64,000 nt of DNA from Nevskia ramosa DSM 11499 (GTDB lineage Bacteria; Pseudomonadota; Gammaproteobacteria; Nevskiales; Nevskiaceae): contig NZ_ATVI01000005.1 in assembly GCF_000420645.1 (NCBI RefSeq), positions 62,001-126,000 of the forward strand. The letters are read 5' to 3'. This document shows, in pieces, positions 16,807 to 28,123 of this stretch. The position numbers were made by a program, and so were the translations under genes. The notes under the pieces were generated by a model that worked only from the letters and a program-made list of their open reading frames with translations, was not told where the DNA came from and searched no databases. Position 1 is the first letter of the stretch. Every line of letters begins with the position of its first letter.

Positions 16807-17646
16807 ATGAAACACGCAGAAGGCAGCTTCATCGGCGTCAAGAAGCAGCGCATCTATCACCAGAGCTGGCTGCCGGCGAAGCCGAAGGCGACGGTGGTGA
16901 TCGCCCACGGTCTCGGCGAGCACGGTGGCCGTTATGCCGAAGTCGCGAAAGTGCTGAACGACATCGGCTGTGCGGTCTACGCGATCGATCATCGCGGCCA
17001 CGGCAAGTCCGACGGTGTGCGCGCCTTCGTCGACAAGTTCGCCAACGCGGTTGCCGACATGGACCAGCTGGTCGATCTCGCCCGCCGCGCGCAGCCGACC
17101 AAGGCGCTGTTCCTGCTCGGCCACAGCATGGGCGGCGCCTTGTCGCTCAGCTATGCGCTGAAGCACGGCGACAAGCTCAACGGCCTGCTGCTGTCCGGGC
17201 CGGCCGTCGCACTCGATGGCGCGCCGCCGTTCCTCGGCCCGCTGTCCAAGTTCCTCGCGTCGATCGTGCCGAAGCTCGGCATGTTCGCCGTCGACCCGAG
17301 TCTGGTCAGCCGCGATCCGGACAAGGTCGCCGACTACGCCAGCGATCCGCTCAACGCCCACGGCAAGGTGCCGGTGCGCACCCTGGCCGAGATCGTCCGC
17401 TTCGTCGAATTCCTGCCCGCGGCCTTGCCGGCGCTGAAGCTGCCGACCCTGCTGATGCATGGCCGCGACGACAAGCTAGCCGGCGTTGCCGGCAGCCAGA
17501 TGGTCCATGACCGGATCAGCTCCACCGACAAGACGCTGCACATCTACGACGATCTCTATCACGAGATCTTCAACGAACTGCCGGCCGACCGCGCCCGCGT
17601 GTTCAAGGACATGACCGCCTGGCTGAACGCGCGTATTCCGGCCTGA
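16807..17646 (+). CDS. Monoacylglycerol-lipase-like alpha/beta hydrolase
   Basis: With the ATG at 16807 this is a 279-residue serine hydrolase of the Hydrolase_4 (monoglyceride lipase/lysophospholipase) group. AHGLGEHGGRY opens the fold, HRGHGKSDG follows, the nucleophile is in GHSMGGA, the acid in MHGRDDKLAG and the His in DLYHEIFNE. Family members release fatty acid from monoacylglycerol or lysophospholipid. It lies 11 bases after the WS/DGAT stop, so it may remodel or mobilise neutral lipid made by the same operon. The counterpart position in mycobacteria also holds a lipase gene. Confidence 0.82.
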   Translation: MKHAEGSFIGVKKQRIYHQSWLPAKPKATVVIAHGLGEHGGRYAEVAKVLNDIGCAVYAIDHRGHGKSDGVRAFVDKFANAVADMDQLVDLARRAQPTKALFLLGHSMGGALSLSYALKHGDKLNGLLLSGPAVALDGAPPFLGPLSKFLASIVPKLGMFAVDPSLVSRDPDKVADYASDPLNAHGKVPVRTLAEIVRFVEFLPAALPALKLPTLLMHGRDDKLAGVAGSQMVHDRISSTDKTLHIYDDLYHEIFNELPADRARVFKDMTAWLNARIPA

Positions 17647-17653
17647 TGCCGAG

Positions 17654-18442
17654 ATGAGCGATCCGGCGATCCGCTACGAGCTGCGGGATGGCATCGCGCG
17701 GCTGACCTTGAGTCAGCCCCAGCGCGGCAATCCCTTCGATCTCGCGTTCTGCGCCGAGCTGCGCGCGCATTCGATCGAGTGCGACGAGAACCCGGAGGTG
17801 CGCGCGGTCCTGATCAGCGCCGAGGGCAAGTACTTCAGCGTCGGCGCCGATCTGAAATGGCTGGCTGCCGATCGTGAACAACTGCCGCGCAAGCTGAAGA
17901 CCGCGACCGCCGATCTGCACATGGCGATCACCCGGCTGTCGCGTTGCAATGCGCCAGTGGTGCTCGCGGCACACGGCCTGGTCACCGGCGGTGCGACTGC
18001 GCTGACAGCGATGGCGGACTTCGCGATCGCCACGCGCAGCGCGCGTTTCTACGCGGCCTACAGCGGTATCGGTTTCGTCGCCGATGGTGGTGGCAGCGCC
18101 TTTCTGCCGCGTCGGGTCGGCAGCCGCCGCGCTGCCGAGTTCGTCATGCTCAATCAGACCTGGAGCGCCGAACAAGCGGCGAGCTACGGTTTGGTCAATC
18201 GGGTGGTCGACGACGAAGCGCTGATGGCGGAAGCCGAAGCCCTGGCCGCGCAGCTGGCGGCGGGCCCGACGCGGACTTACGGCGAACTGCGCAAGCTGCT
18301 GCTGGCGACCTTCGATACCTCGCTCGACACCCAGCTGGAAATGGAAGCTCGCGCGATCGCTGCCTGTGCGAAGACCGAGGATTCCTGGAACGCCATCCAG
18401 TCGGTGCTGGCCAAGCAGAAGCCGGTATTCAGCGGCCGCTGA
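17654..18442 (+). CDS. Enoyl-CoA hydratase/isomerase-family protein, PaaG-like
   Basis: This 262-residue crotonase has SQPQRGNPFDLAF, the oxyanion segment YFSVGADLKWL, and LVTGGATALTAMADF. The usual hydratase Glu is missing: the segment is YAAYSGIGFVADGGGS, with an Asp in the second loop as in PaaG-type isomerases. It is a paralogue of the genes at 7030, 42871 and 49340 (shared GPTRxYGExRKL and a terminal GR). It follows the lipase-like gene by 7 bases, so it is the last gene of the glycerolipid operon, and is convergent with the BphB-like gene. Its role there may be acyl-chain double-bond isomerisation (inference). Confidence 0.72.
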   Translation: MSDPAIRYELRDGIARLTLSQPQRGNPFDLAFCAELRAHSIECDENPEVRAVLISAEGKYFSVGADLKWLAADREQLPRKLKTATADLHMAITRLSRCNAPVVLAAHGLVTGGATALTAMADFAIATRSARFYAAYSGIGFVADGGGSAFLPRRVGSRRAAEFVMLNQTWSAEQAASYGLVNRVVDDEALMAEAEALAAQLAAGPTRTYGELRKLLLATFDTSLDTQLEMEARAIAACAKTEDSWNAIQSVLAKQKPVFSGR

Positions 18443-18457
18443 TCGCGCGTTGAGCGT

Positions 18458-19269
18458 CTACAGATCTTCGCCGCCGTTGATCTGGGTCAGGCCACGCACG
18501 CCCATGCCGCCATCGGCATTGATGATGGCGCCGGTCATCGTGCCGGCGTTCGTGCGCGAGGCCAGCAGCACGTAGGGGCCGCAGTAGTCGGCCGGCTGCG
18601 GGCAGATCCGCAGCGGGGTGACGCCGATCACCAGCTGCTCGAAGCCTTCGACCTGTGACACGTCCATTCCCGCAGTGCCATTGCTGGCAAGGCCGCCAAG
18701 CCGGGTGCGCATGCCGCCCGGGGCAACGCCGTTGACCCGCACTTTCGGCGCCAGCTCGTAGGCCAGCTGCTTCACGACGCCGACCAGCGCGTGCTTGGCC
18801 GAGGTGTACAGCGGGCCACCGCCGGCCGGGTAGAACGCGGCGTTGGATAGCGTGAAGATGATGCTGCCGCGGCTCTGCACGAGCGCTGGCAACGCGGCGC
18901 GTGCGCCGAGCAGGCCGCCCTTGACGTTGACCGAGAACAGCTCGTCGAAGGCGCGGTCCAGCGTGTCGCCCTCGTACTGGACCAGCGGCTGGAAGAAATC
19001 GAATACCGCGGCATTGGCGATGAAGGTGTCGAGACGGCCGAAACGAGCGAGCGTGCGCTCGACGGCGCTGACGTTGTCGGCATAGCAGCCGACGTCGCCG
19101 ATGGTGGTGACCACGGCATCGCCGAAGTCGCGTTCCAGCGCGGCGGCGCTGTCGGCGTTGCGCTCCAGCACCCCGACCTTGGCGCCTTCGTTGATGAAGC
19201 GTTCGACCAGCGCCCTGCCAAGGCCCGAGCCGCCACCGGTGATCAGTGCCACGTTGTCATTCAGCCAGG

Positions 19270-19273
<4 letters not shown>
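18458..19273 (-). CDS. BphB-like cis-dihydrodiol dehydrogenase (SDR)
   Basis: This 271-residue SDR closely follows remembered BphB sequence: LITGGGSGLGRALVERF, IANAAVFDFFQPL, ALVQSRGSIIFTLSNAAFYPAGGGPLYTSAKHALVG (Ser, Tyr-x3-Lys), YELAPKVRVNGVAPGGM and INADGGMGVRG near the end. BphB oxidises the cis-dihydrodiol made by a ring-hydroxylating dioxygenase to a catechol. This fits the BphA-like dioxygenase and BphC-like extradiol enzyme encoded on the opposite strand from 21.4 kb. Its start overlaps the stop of the sigma-54 activator gene (ATGA), so the two are co-transcribed away from the main aromatic operon. Confidence 0.85.
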
Positions 19274-21138
<1,865 letters not shown>

Positions 21139-21167
21139 GGTCAGGCTCCGGACATGACACGGCAATG

Positions 21168-21186
21168 ATTCATCAAATAATGAACC
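21168..21186. promoter_or_regulatory. Possible upstream activating site for the sigma-54 activator
   Basis: An inverted repeat GATTCAT-CAAATA-ATGAACC (core TTCAT/ATGAA) lies about 135-150 bases upstream of the -24/-12 promoter, a usual distance for XylR-type enhancer sites. Only one clear repeat is seen, whereas these activators usually bind two, so the assignment is tentative. Confidence 0.4.
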
Positions 21187-21314
21187 ACACAGTCGCTGAA
21201 TTCCGAATTTGCTGAACGCTTCTCGACATCCGATCCTCGCTCCATTTCTCTTGCGCTGCGACAACTGCAACGTTTTCAGCGATGTGCAGGCGTTGCGCGG
21301 ATGCCGCAAGGCGC

Positions 21315-21329
21315 TGGCACAGCCGTTGC
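21315..21329 (+). promoter_or_regulatory. Sigma-54 (-24/-12) promoter of the aromatic operon
   Basis: The sequence TGGCAC-N5-TTGC has GG (21316-21317) and GC (21328-21329) separated by exactly ten bases, the canonical sigma-54 spacing. It is about 95 bases upstream of the extradiol dioxygenase start and in the divergent region of the sigma-54 activator gene. Confidence 0.85.
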
Positions 21330-21424
21330 GCTCTGTGTTCCAACCATAGGGATGCAAAGAACGTCCCGCCCAGCCGCGATGCGGATGGACAAGACAGTTG
21401 ATGCGAGAGAGAGGAGACAAGCGA

Positions 21425-22324
21425 ATGGCAGCGATTTCGACGCTGGGCTACGTCTGCGTGAGCGCCAGCAATCTGGATGCGTGGGAGTCCTTTGCGGTCG
21501 ACATCCTCGGCCTGCACGCCGAGCGCCGCGACGGTGGTCGTACTCTGGCGCTACGCATGGACGAGTACGAGCAACGCATCCTGATCGCCGAGGGCGTTGA
21601 TGACGACATGGTGGCGGCAGGCTGGAAGTTCGATACCGCCGACGCGCTGGAAACCTTCGTGCTGCAACTGGGCAAACGCGGCATTCGCGCCGAGCGTTGT
21701 GATGCGGCGCTGCTTGCTTCGCGCCGAGTCGAACGCGCTTATACCTGCGTCGATCCCGATGGCATGCAGCATGAGTTCTTCTACGGCCCGGCGTATGCGC
21801 CTGCATCGCGACCGTTCCGCTCGAAAGTGCTGCTTGGCCGCTTCGTTACCGGCGAACTCGGTATCGGCCATTACGTGAGTGCCGCGAAGGACTACGCCGC
21901 GACCATCGCGTTTCACGAAGATGCGCTGGGCCTGAAAGTCAGCGATCACATTCGCGCGCCGCTGGAAACGCCGATGGGGACGATTCCATTCGATGGCACT
22001 TTTTTCCACACCGAGACCGGTCGCCACCATTCGTTCGCGACGGCGCAGATTCCATTTCCGAAGCGCATCCACCACGTGATGATCGAGGTCAGCGACTTCA
22101 ATGATGTCGGCCTCGCCCACGATCGCTGCATCGCGGCCGGGGTGCCGATCATGATGGGCCTGGGCCATCACCCGAACGACGGCATGTTCTCGTTCTACTG
22201 CGTAAGCCCCTCGGGCTTCGCGATCGAGTTCGGCAGCGGTGGCCTGGTCGTCGATGACAACACATGGGAAGTACGGACCTATTCGCAGCTCAGCGACTGG
22301 GGGCACAAGTCGCCAGCGCACTGA
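21425..22324 (+). CDS. BphC-like extradiol ring-cleavage dioxygenase
   Basis: The ATG at 21425, with a GAGGAG-like site upstream, gives a 299-residue two-domain type I (vicinal oxygen chelate) extradiol dioxygenase. The iron ligands are His149 (GELGIGHYV), His217 (RIHHVMIEV) and Glu268 (GFAIEFGSG). His202 in TGRHHS and Tyr258 in FSFYCVSP match the second-sphere residues of BphC. It would open a 2,3-dihydroxy-aryl ring by meta-cleavage. It is first in the operon behind the sigma-54 promoter and is followed by Rieske oxygenase genes and a BphD-like hydrolase, so a bicyclic or alkyl-substituted catechol is likely. The exact substrate is unknown. Confidence 0.88.
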   Translation: MAAISTLGYVCVSASNLDAWESFAVDILGLHAERRDGGRTLALRMDEYEQRILIAEGVDDDMVAAGWKFDTADALETFVLQLGKRGIRAERCDAALLASRRVERAYTCVDPDGMQHEFFYGPAYAPASRPFRSKVLLGRFVTGELGIGHYVSAAKDYAATIAFHEDALGLKVSDHIRAPLETPMGTIPFDGTFFHTETGRHHSFATAQIPFPKRIHHVMIEVSDFNDVGLAHDRCIAAGVPIMMGLGHHPNDGMFSFYCVSPSGFAIEFGSGGLVVDDNTWEVRTYSQLSDWGHKSPAH

Positions 22325-22388
22325 GCCGCGGGATCAGGCTGCAAGACCAATAACAACGATCGTCGCGTTAATGCTGAGGAGCAAGGAA

Positions 22389-23582
22389 ATGGATGGAGAG
22401 CAGATAGTCCCGATGCTGACCCCAGGCAAGTACGACGAGGCCGTGCTTGGTTTTCGCAATCACTGGTATCCGGCGATGTTGTCGACCGACATCAGCGAAG
22501 AGCAGATCGTCGCCCGCACCTTGCTCGGCGAGGACATCCTGTTCAAGCGAGTCGATGGAGTCGTCTACGCGATTGCCGATCGCTGCCTGCATCGCGGCTT
22601 CAAGTTCTCGACCAAGCCCGAATGTTTCACCAAAAACACCATCACCTGCTGGCTGCATGCGTTCACTTACAACTTGCGCAACGGCGAACTGGTGGCGATC
22701 CCGAGCGCACCGGATTCGCGTCTGATCGGCAAGCGCGCGCTACACGCGTATCCGATCCGCGAAGTGAACGGCATGGTGTTCACCTTCGTCGGCGATCTGA
22801 ATCCACCGCCGCCGCTCGATGACGATGTGCCGCCCGGCTTCCTCGATCCGGACTGGTACACGGTCCCGGCGATCGACGTGCTCAGCGACTGCAACTGGCG
22901 GCTGGCGGCCGATTCCGGCTTCGACCCCAACCACATCTTCATTCACAAGGACGATGCCTTTCTCGCTGCGCTCGATAGGCCGTTCCCGATCGCCAACCGG
23001 ATCAGACACGGCGACAGCTTCCATGAGATCGAGGAGCGGACCGGCGACGGCCCCAAGGGCCTGATCGATGCACTGGGCAAGGCCGAGCCGGTGTTCGAAT
23101 TCGAGTTCGAATGCGACGGCGAGAAAGGCCGCATGGCCTCGAAGATTCCGCCCAACGAGATGGCGCATCTCGCCTACGGCTCGATCGAGGGCTCGATCTG
23201 GCTGCCGGGTGTGCTGAAGGTAGCGCCCTGGCCGGTGCTCGGCATGGCGCATTACGAATGGTACGTGCCGGTCAATGAAAAGCAGCATCGCTACTTCATT
23301 GCCTGGTCGAAGCCGACTACCGATGCCGCCGAGAAAGCCGCCTTCCACGATGAAGTGATCAACAAGTGGAAGCCGCTGGGTTTCGATGATTTCAACGCGA
23401 CCGATCTGGTTGCCAACCTCGGTGTCGAGCAAGGCATGGAAGGGCAGCCTTACCGGAGTGCCGAAAATCTTTACGAAGGCGATGGCTACACACTGGTCTG
23501 GCGTCGCCTGGCCAGCAAGTACAACCGTGGCCTGCAGACCCGCCGCGGCGCGAAAGCGTCCAGCACCGGCGAATGCCTGTAG
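22389..23582 (+). CDS. CarAa-like one-component Rieske oxygenase
   Basis: The start is the ATG at 22389, preceded by GAGGAGCAAG (397 residues). The Rieske ligands are Cys66-x-His68 (DRCLHRG) and Cys87-x2-His90 (TCWLHAF). The mononuclear iron ligands His182 and His186 are in SGFDPNHIFIHKD. It follows carbazole 1,9a-dioxygenase terminal oxygenase (CarAa) in LGFRNHWYPAM, WLPGVLKVAPWP and EWYVP and in length. CarAa-type enzymes are homotrimers without a beta subunit and attack angular or methyl positions of heteroaromatics. Here it accompanies a separate BphA1A2-type dioxygenase. Steroid KshA is a more distant alternative. Confidence 0.82.
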   Translation: MDGEQIVPMLTPGKYDEAVLGFRNHWYPAMLSTDISEEQIVARTLLGEDILFKRVDGVVYAIADRCLHRGFKFSTKPECFTKNTITCWLHAFTYNLRNGELVAIPSAPDSRLIGKRALHAYPIREVNGMVFTFVGDLNPPPPLDDDVPPGFLDPDWYTVPAIDVLSDCNWRLAADSGFDPNHIFIHKDDAFLAALDRPFPIANRIRHGDSFHEIEERTGDGPKGLIDALGKAEPVFEFEFECDGEKGRMASKIPPNEMAHLAYGSIEGSIWLPGVLKVAPWPVLGMAHYEWYVPVNEKQHRYFIAWSKPTTDAAEKAAFHDEVINKWKPLGFDDFNATDLVANLGVEQGMEGQPYRSAENLYEGDGYTLVWRRLASKYNRGLQTRRGAKASSTGECL

Positions 23583-23675
23583 CGCGAAAGGCAAAGCAGA
23601 TTGATGTTGTCGATCCGGCCACCGCGAAAGTCTTCTGACCGGATCTCTCCCGAAGTGGAACGAGGAAGAACAAAC

Positions 23676-25037
23676 ATGGCGAGAGATGGCGCTACCCCCG
23701 AAGACAGCAGGCACGGCTGGAGCGCGGACGATATCCGCAAGCTGGTCGACGTCGAGGCCGGCACGCTCGACCCCCGGGTCTACTGCGACGATGCGCTGTA
23801 CCAGATCGAACTCGAACAGGTTTTCGGCCGCAGCTGGCTGTTCCTCGCCCATCGCAGTCAGATCCTGAAGGCCGGCGATTACTTCACCACCTACATGGGC
23901 GAAGACCCAGTGATCGTGTCGCGGCAGAAGGATGGCAGCGTCGTCGCCTTCCTCAACCAGTGCCGCCATCGCGGCATGCGCCTGGCGCGGCTTGATCACG
24001 GCAACACCAGGTTCTTCACCTGCTCGTATCACGGCTGGAGCTATGACTCGTCCGGCAAGCTGGTCAACGTGCCGATGGAGAAGAACGGCTACTGCAGCAA
24101 GCTGGTCAAGGCCGACTGGGGCGCGGTGCGGGTGCCGAGAGTCGAGGAATACAAGGGACTGATCTTCGGCTGCTGGGATGCCGAAGTGCCGTCGCTCGAC
24201 GAGTCGCTCGGTGATGCCAAGTTCTACATGGATGCGATGTTCGATCGCTCCGACGCCGGCACCGAGATCTGGGGCGGCGTCCACAAGTGGGTGATTCCCT
24301 GCAACTGGAAGTTCGCCTCCGAGCAGTTCTGCAGCGACATGTATCACGCACCGCTGTCGCACATGTCCGCGATCCTCGCGGTGATGCCGGAAGGCGTGCC
24401 GCCCGAGGCCGTGCAGTGGCCGACGGAAGGCCTGCAGTGGCGCTCTGAGAATGCGGGCCACGGCACCGGCTTCCATACGGCCGATGACCAGGGCCAGTTG
24501 CTGGCGGCGATCGTCGGGCCGGCGGTGGCGGAGTATCTGATGGAGTCGCGGCCCCGCGTTGCCGAGCGTCTTGGCATCCCGCGCACCCAGGCGGTCAATG
24601 GCGCCCACATGACCCTCTTCCCGACCTGCTCCTTCCTGCCCGGCATCAACACCCTGCGGGTCTGGCATCCGCGCGGGCCGAACGAGATCGAGGTCTGGGC
24701 GCTGGCCGTGGTCGATGCCGACGCGCCGCAGGCAGTCAAGGATCAATGGGGACAGGGCATCACCCGCAGCTTCAGCCCCGGCGGCATGTTCGAGCAGGAC
24801 GATGGTGAAAACTGGATCGAAGTGCAGCGCGTATTGCGCGGTACGAAGTCCCGCCGCCAGCCGTTCAACCTGCAGATGGGCATCGGCAACGAGCAGAGCG
24901 ATGCCCGCTTCCCGGGCAAGCTCAGCTACGTGTTTTCTGAAGCCGCCGCGCGCGGCTTCTACACGCGCTGGGCGCGAATGATGGCCGGCGAAAGCCATGC
25001 CGAACTGGCTGCTGCCCATCGGCCGGAGGTGCGCTGA
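23676..25037 (+). CDS. Aromatic-ring-hydroxylating dioxygenase, alpha subunit (BphA1-like)
   Basis: With the ATG at 23676 (GAGGAAG upstream) the protein has 453 residues. The Rieske centre is Cys96-His98 (QCRHRGMRL) and Cys116-His119 (CSYHGWSYD). The catalytic domain has EQFCSDMYHAPLSH, giving the bridging Asp221 and iron ligands His224 and His229. Length and motifs fit the toluene/biphenyl alpha-subunit family, although the His spacing (x4) is that of naphthalene-type enzymes, not the x5 I recall for BphA1. It should form an alpha3beta3 oxygenase with the next gene, whose ATG overlaps this stop (TGATG), and make cis-dihydrodiols for the BphB-like enzyme. Confidence 0.88.
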   Translation: MARDGATPEDSRHGWSADDIRKLVDVEAGTLDPRVYCDDALYQIELEQVFGRSWLFLAHRSQILKAGDYFTTYMGEDPVIVSRQKDGSVVAFLNQCRHRGMRLARLDHGNTRFFTCSYHGWSYDSSGKLVNVPMEKNGYCSKLVKADWGAVRVPRVEEYKGLIFGCWDAEVPSLDESLGDAKFYMDAMFDRSDAGTEIWGGVHKWVIPCNWKFASEQFCSDMYHAPLSHMSAILAVMPEGVPPEAVQWPTEGLQWRSENAGHGTGFHTADDQGQLLAAIVGPAVAEYLMESRPRVAERLGIPRTQAVNGAHMTLFPTCSFLPGINTLRVWHPRGPNEIEVWALAVVDADAPQAVKDQWGQGITRSFSPGGMFEQDDGENWIEVQRVLRGTKSRRQPFNLQMGIGNEQSDARFPGKLSYVFSEAAARGFYTRWARMMAGESHAELAAAHRPEVR

Positions 25038-25560
25038 TGAGCGCTGCGATCACGCCCGAACTGCAGCTCGACATCGAACGTTTCCTGTACGAGGAAGCGG
25101 CGCTGCTCGATCGCCACGAGTACCGCGCCTGGCTGGCGCTGTTCACGCCGGATGCCAGCTACCGCATGCCGGTGACGATCAACCATCACGAGCAGGCGAT
25201 CGGTGCGCCACCGCCGACCGGGCCGGTCGCCAGTTACTTCGATGACGACACCGTGACCCTGGGTCAGCGCATCAAGCGTCTTGAAACCGGCAAGGCCTGG
25301 GCAGAAATGCCGCCGTCGCGGACCCGTCATTGCGTCAGCAACGTCTACATCAAGCCCGCCGATGTTGCCGGTGAATGGGACGTGGAGTGCTGCTTCCTGC
25401 TCTATCGTTCGCGTCTCGAACGTCAGGTCGATATTTTCGTCGGCAGCCGCAGTGATCGCCTGCGTCCAAGCGCGGATGGTTCGCGCTGGAAAATCGCCCG
25501 CCGCGACATCACGCTCGACCAGGGCACCCTGCTGGCCAACAATCTGAGCATCTTTTTCTG

Positions 25561-25561
<1 letters not shown>
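25037..25561 (+). CDS. Aromatic-ring-hydroxylating dioxygenase, beta subunit
   Basis: This 174-residue protein has the small-subunit fold signature: LDIERFLYEEAALLDRHEYRAWLALFTPDASYRMP near the start, TRHCVSNV in the middle, and ARRDITLDQGTLLANNLSIFF at the end, a common beta-subunit terminus. It has no metal site and stabilises the alpha3beta3 hexamer. It overlaps the alpha-subunit stop and the ferredoxin start, so the three are translationally coupled. Confidence 0.9.
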
Positions 25562-26755
<1,194 letters not shown>

Positions 26756-26813
26756 AGCAGCGCCGCCGTTCTGTCAGGCTTGAGTCTTCCAAGTCTTAAG
26801 GAACGTCCAGACC

Positions 26814-27326
26814 ATGCATGACCTGTTGCAGATGGGCAGCCGCGCCGGCGAGCTGCTGAAAGCACGTGGCGAGAAAGTCGCGATCGGCGAAACCTCGGCC
26901 GGTGGCCTGATCTCGGCGAGCCTGCTGGCGGTGTCGGGCGCATCGAGCTATTTCGCCGGCGGTGCAATCACCTATTCGAAGCGTTCGATCCGTGGTCTCG
27001 CCGGGATCTCGATCGATGAGATGACGACGCGCGGCATCCGCTCCAGCTCGGAGCCCTACGCGCAATGGCTGGCCGAAGCGGTGCGCGCCAAGCATGGCGA
27101 ACGGGTGCTCTGGGGCCTTTCGGAAACTGGTGCGGCGGGGCCGGGCGGCAACCGCTATGGCGATCCGTCCGGCCATACCTGCATCGCCGTGGTCGGGCCG
27201 GTGAACCTGGTGCGGACCATCCGCACCGGCAGCGATGATCGTGTCGCCAACATGTGGGCGTTCGCCGATGCCGCGCTGGCGCTGCTGGTGGAAGCGCTGG
27301 AAGCGGCGCCGTCTCAGGTCGCCTGA
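26814..27326 (+). CDS. CinA C-terminal-family protein (nicotinamide-nucleotide amidohydrolase-like)
   Basis: This 170-residue protein has the CinA-C/PncC core: ETSAGGLISASLLAVSGASSYFAGGAITYS (about 25-54) and GLSETGAAGPGG (near 110), with the conserved Ser in the SAGG/SCTGG-like motif. PncC enzymes deamidate nicotinamide mononucleotide for NAD recycling. It lies 58 bases after the BphD-like hydrolase and before the terminator, so it may be part of the aromatic operon, which is unusual. Whether it keeps PncC activity or acts on another amide cannot be told from sequence. Confidence 0.75.
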   Translation: MHDLLQMGSRAGELLKARGEKVAIGETSAGGLISASLLAVSGASSYFAGGAITYSKRSIRGLAGISIDEMTTRGIRSSSEPYAQWLAEAVRAKHGERVLWGLSETGAAGPGGNRYGDPSGHTCIAVVGPVNLVRTIRTGSDDRVANMWAFADAALALLVEALEAAPSQVA

Positions 27327-27333
27327 ATGCTGC

Positions 27334-27363
27334 GCGTCATGCCGGTGTGCGCCGGCATGACGC
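27334..27363. terminator. Hairpin between convergent genes
   Basis: A perfect 12-base inverted repeat (GCGTCATGCCGG / CCGGCATGACGC) with a 6-base loop lies 8 bases after the CinA-family stop and 12 bases before the GST stop. There is no T-run, so it may be a weak bidirectional terminator or a short relative of the dispersed palindromic repeats. Confidence 0.55.
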
Positions 27364-27375
27364 GATGAGAACTTC

Positions 27376-28008
27376 TCAGGCAGCGCAGAGCTTGTTGGCC
27401 TTCTGCCAGGCCGGCCGTGCTTCGAGGCGGGCGAGGTAGTCGCTAAGCAGCGGGTAGTCGGCCATCGGCGCGCGGCTGGGAATCGGCAGCGCGGTGCCGG
27501 CGGCCATCGCCAAGGTGTAATAGACCATCACGTCGGCGGCGGTGAAGCTGTCGCCAGCGATATGCGCATGCTTGGCCAAGGTGCGTTCGACATGGCCGAA
27601 CATGGTCGTGTACTCGCCCATCGCGAAGCCGAGCAAGCCGGCAGCGTCGGACTGGGTCATCGTCGACAGCACGTCGATCAGCACCGGGTACATCAGCGTC
27701 GATTCCGAAGACGCCATCCAGTACGCGTAGTCGAGCCGTGCCGGCGTGCCGGCCGAGGGACGCAGACGGCCCTGACCGTACTGGTCGATCAGGTAGTCGC
27801 AGATCACCGACGATTCGGAGACCACCACGCCCTGATCCTCGATCACTGGCGCCTTGGCCAGTGGCGTGATCGCGCGCAGCGAATCCGGTGCGCGGAAGGT
27901 CTGCGGATTGCGCAGGTGACGGACCAGTTCGTAGGGAATCTCGAGCTCTTCGGCAAGCCAGACGATGCGATCGGAACGGGATGCGACGAGGTGATGAATC
28001 TTCAGCAT
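27376..28008 (-). CDS. Glutathione S-transferase
   Basis: This 210-residue protein has a thioredoxin-like N-terminal domain (HHLVASRSDRIVWLAEEL, then AKAPVIED, and the glutathione-binding SESSVICDYL) and an all-helical C-terminal domain with GDSFTAADVMV, the N-capping box of GSTs. The Ser at about residue 10 may activate glutathione. GST genes (bphK) are commonly found in biphenyl clusters, and this one converges on the end of the aromatic operon. A role in conjugating reactive or chlorinated ring-cleavage products is possible but not shown. Confidence 0.85.
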   Translation of the reverse strand: MLKIHHLVASRSDRIVWLAEELEIPYELVRHLRNPQTFRAPDSLRAITPLAKAPVIEDQGVVVSESSVICDYLIDQYGQGRLRPSAGTPARLDYAYWMASSESTLMYPVLIDVLSTMTQSDAAGLLGFAMGEYTTMFGHVERTLAKHAHIAGDSFTAADVMVYYTLAMAAGTALPIPSRAPMADYPLLSDYLARLEARPAWQKANKLCAA

Positions 28009-28123
28009 TGAGGGCTCCTCCAGCGTTGGGAAAAACCGCTCTCTGTGGAGCGGTGATGAGCGTGCATCGTAGAGGCCCGGGCTGCGTCGATGCCAGCCCA
28101 GGCTAGTCCTTACAGACAGTGTT

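Noticed and set aside
22740-25019. Long antisense open frame opposite the two Rieske oxygenase genes
   Set aside because: The opposite strand encodes clear Rieske oxygenases with all metal ligands. The antisense product has no recognisable domain.
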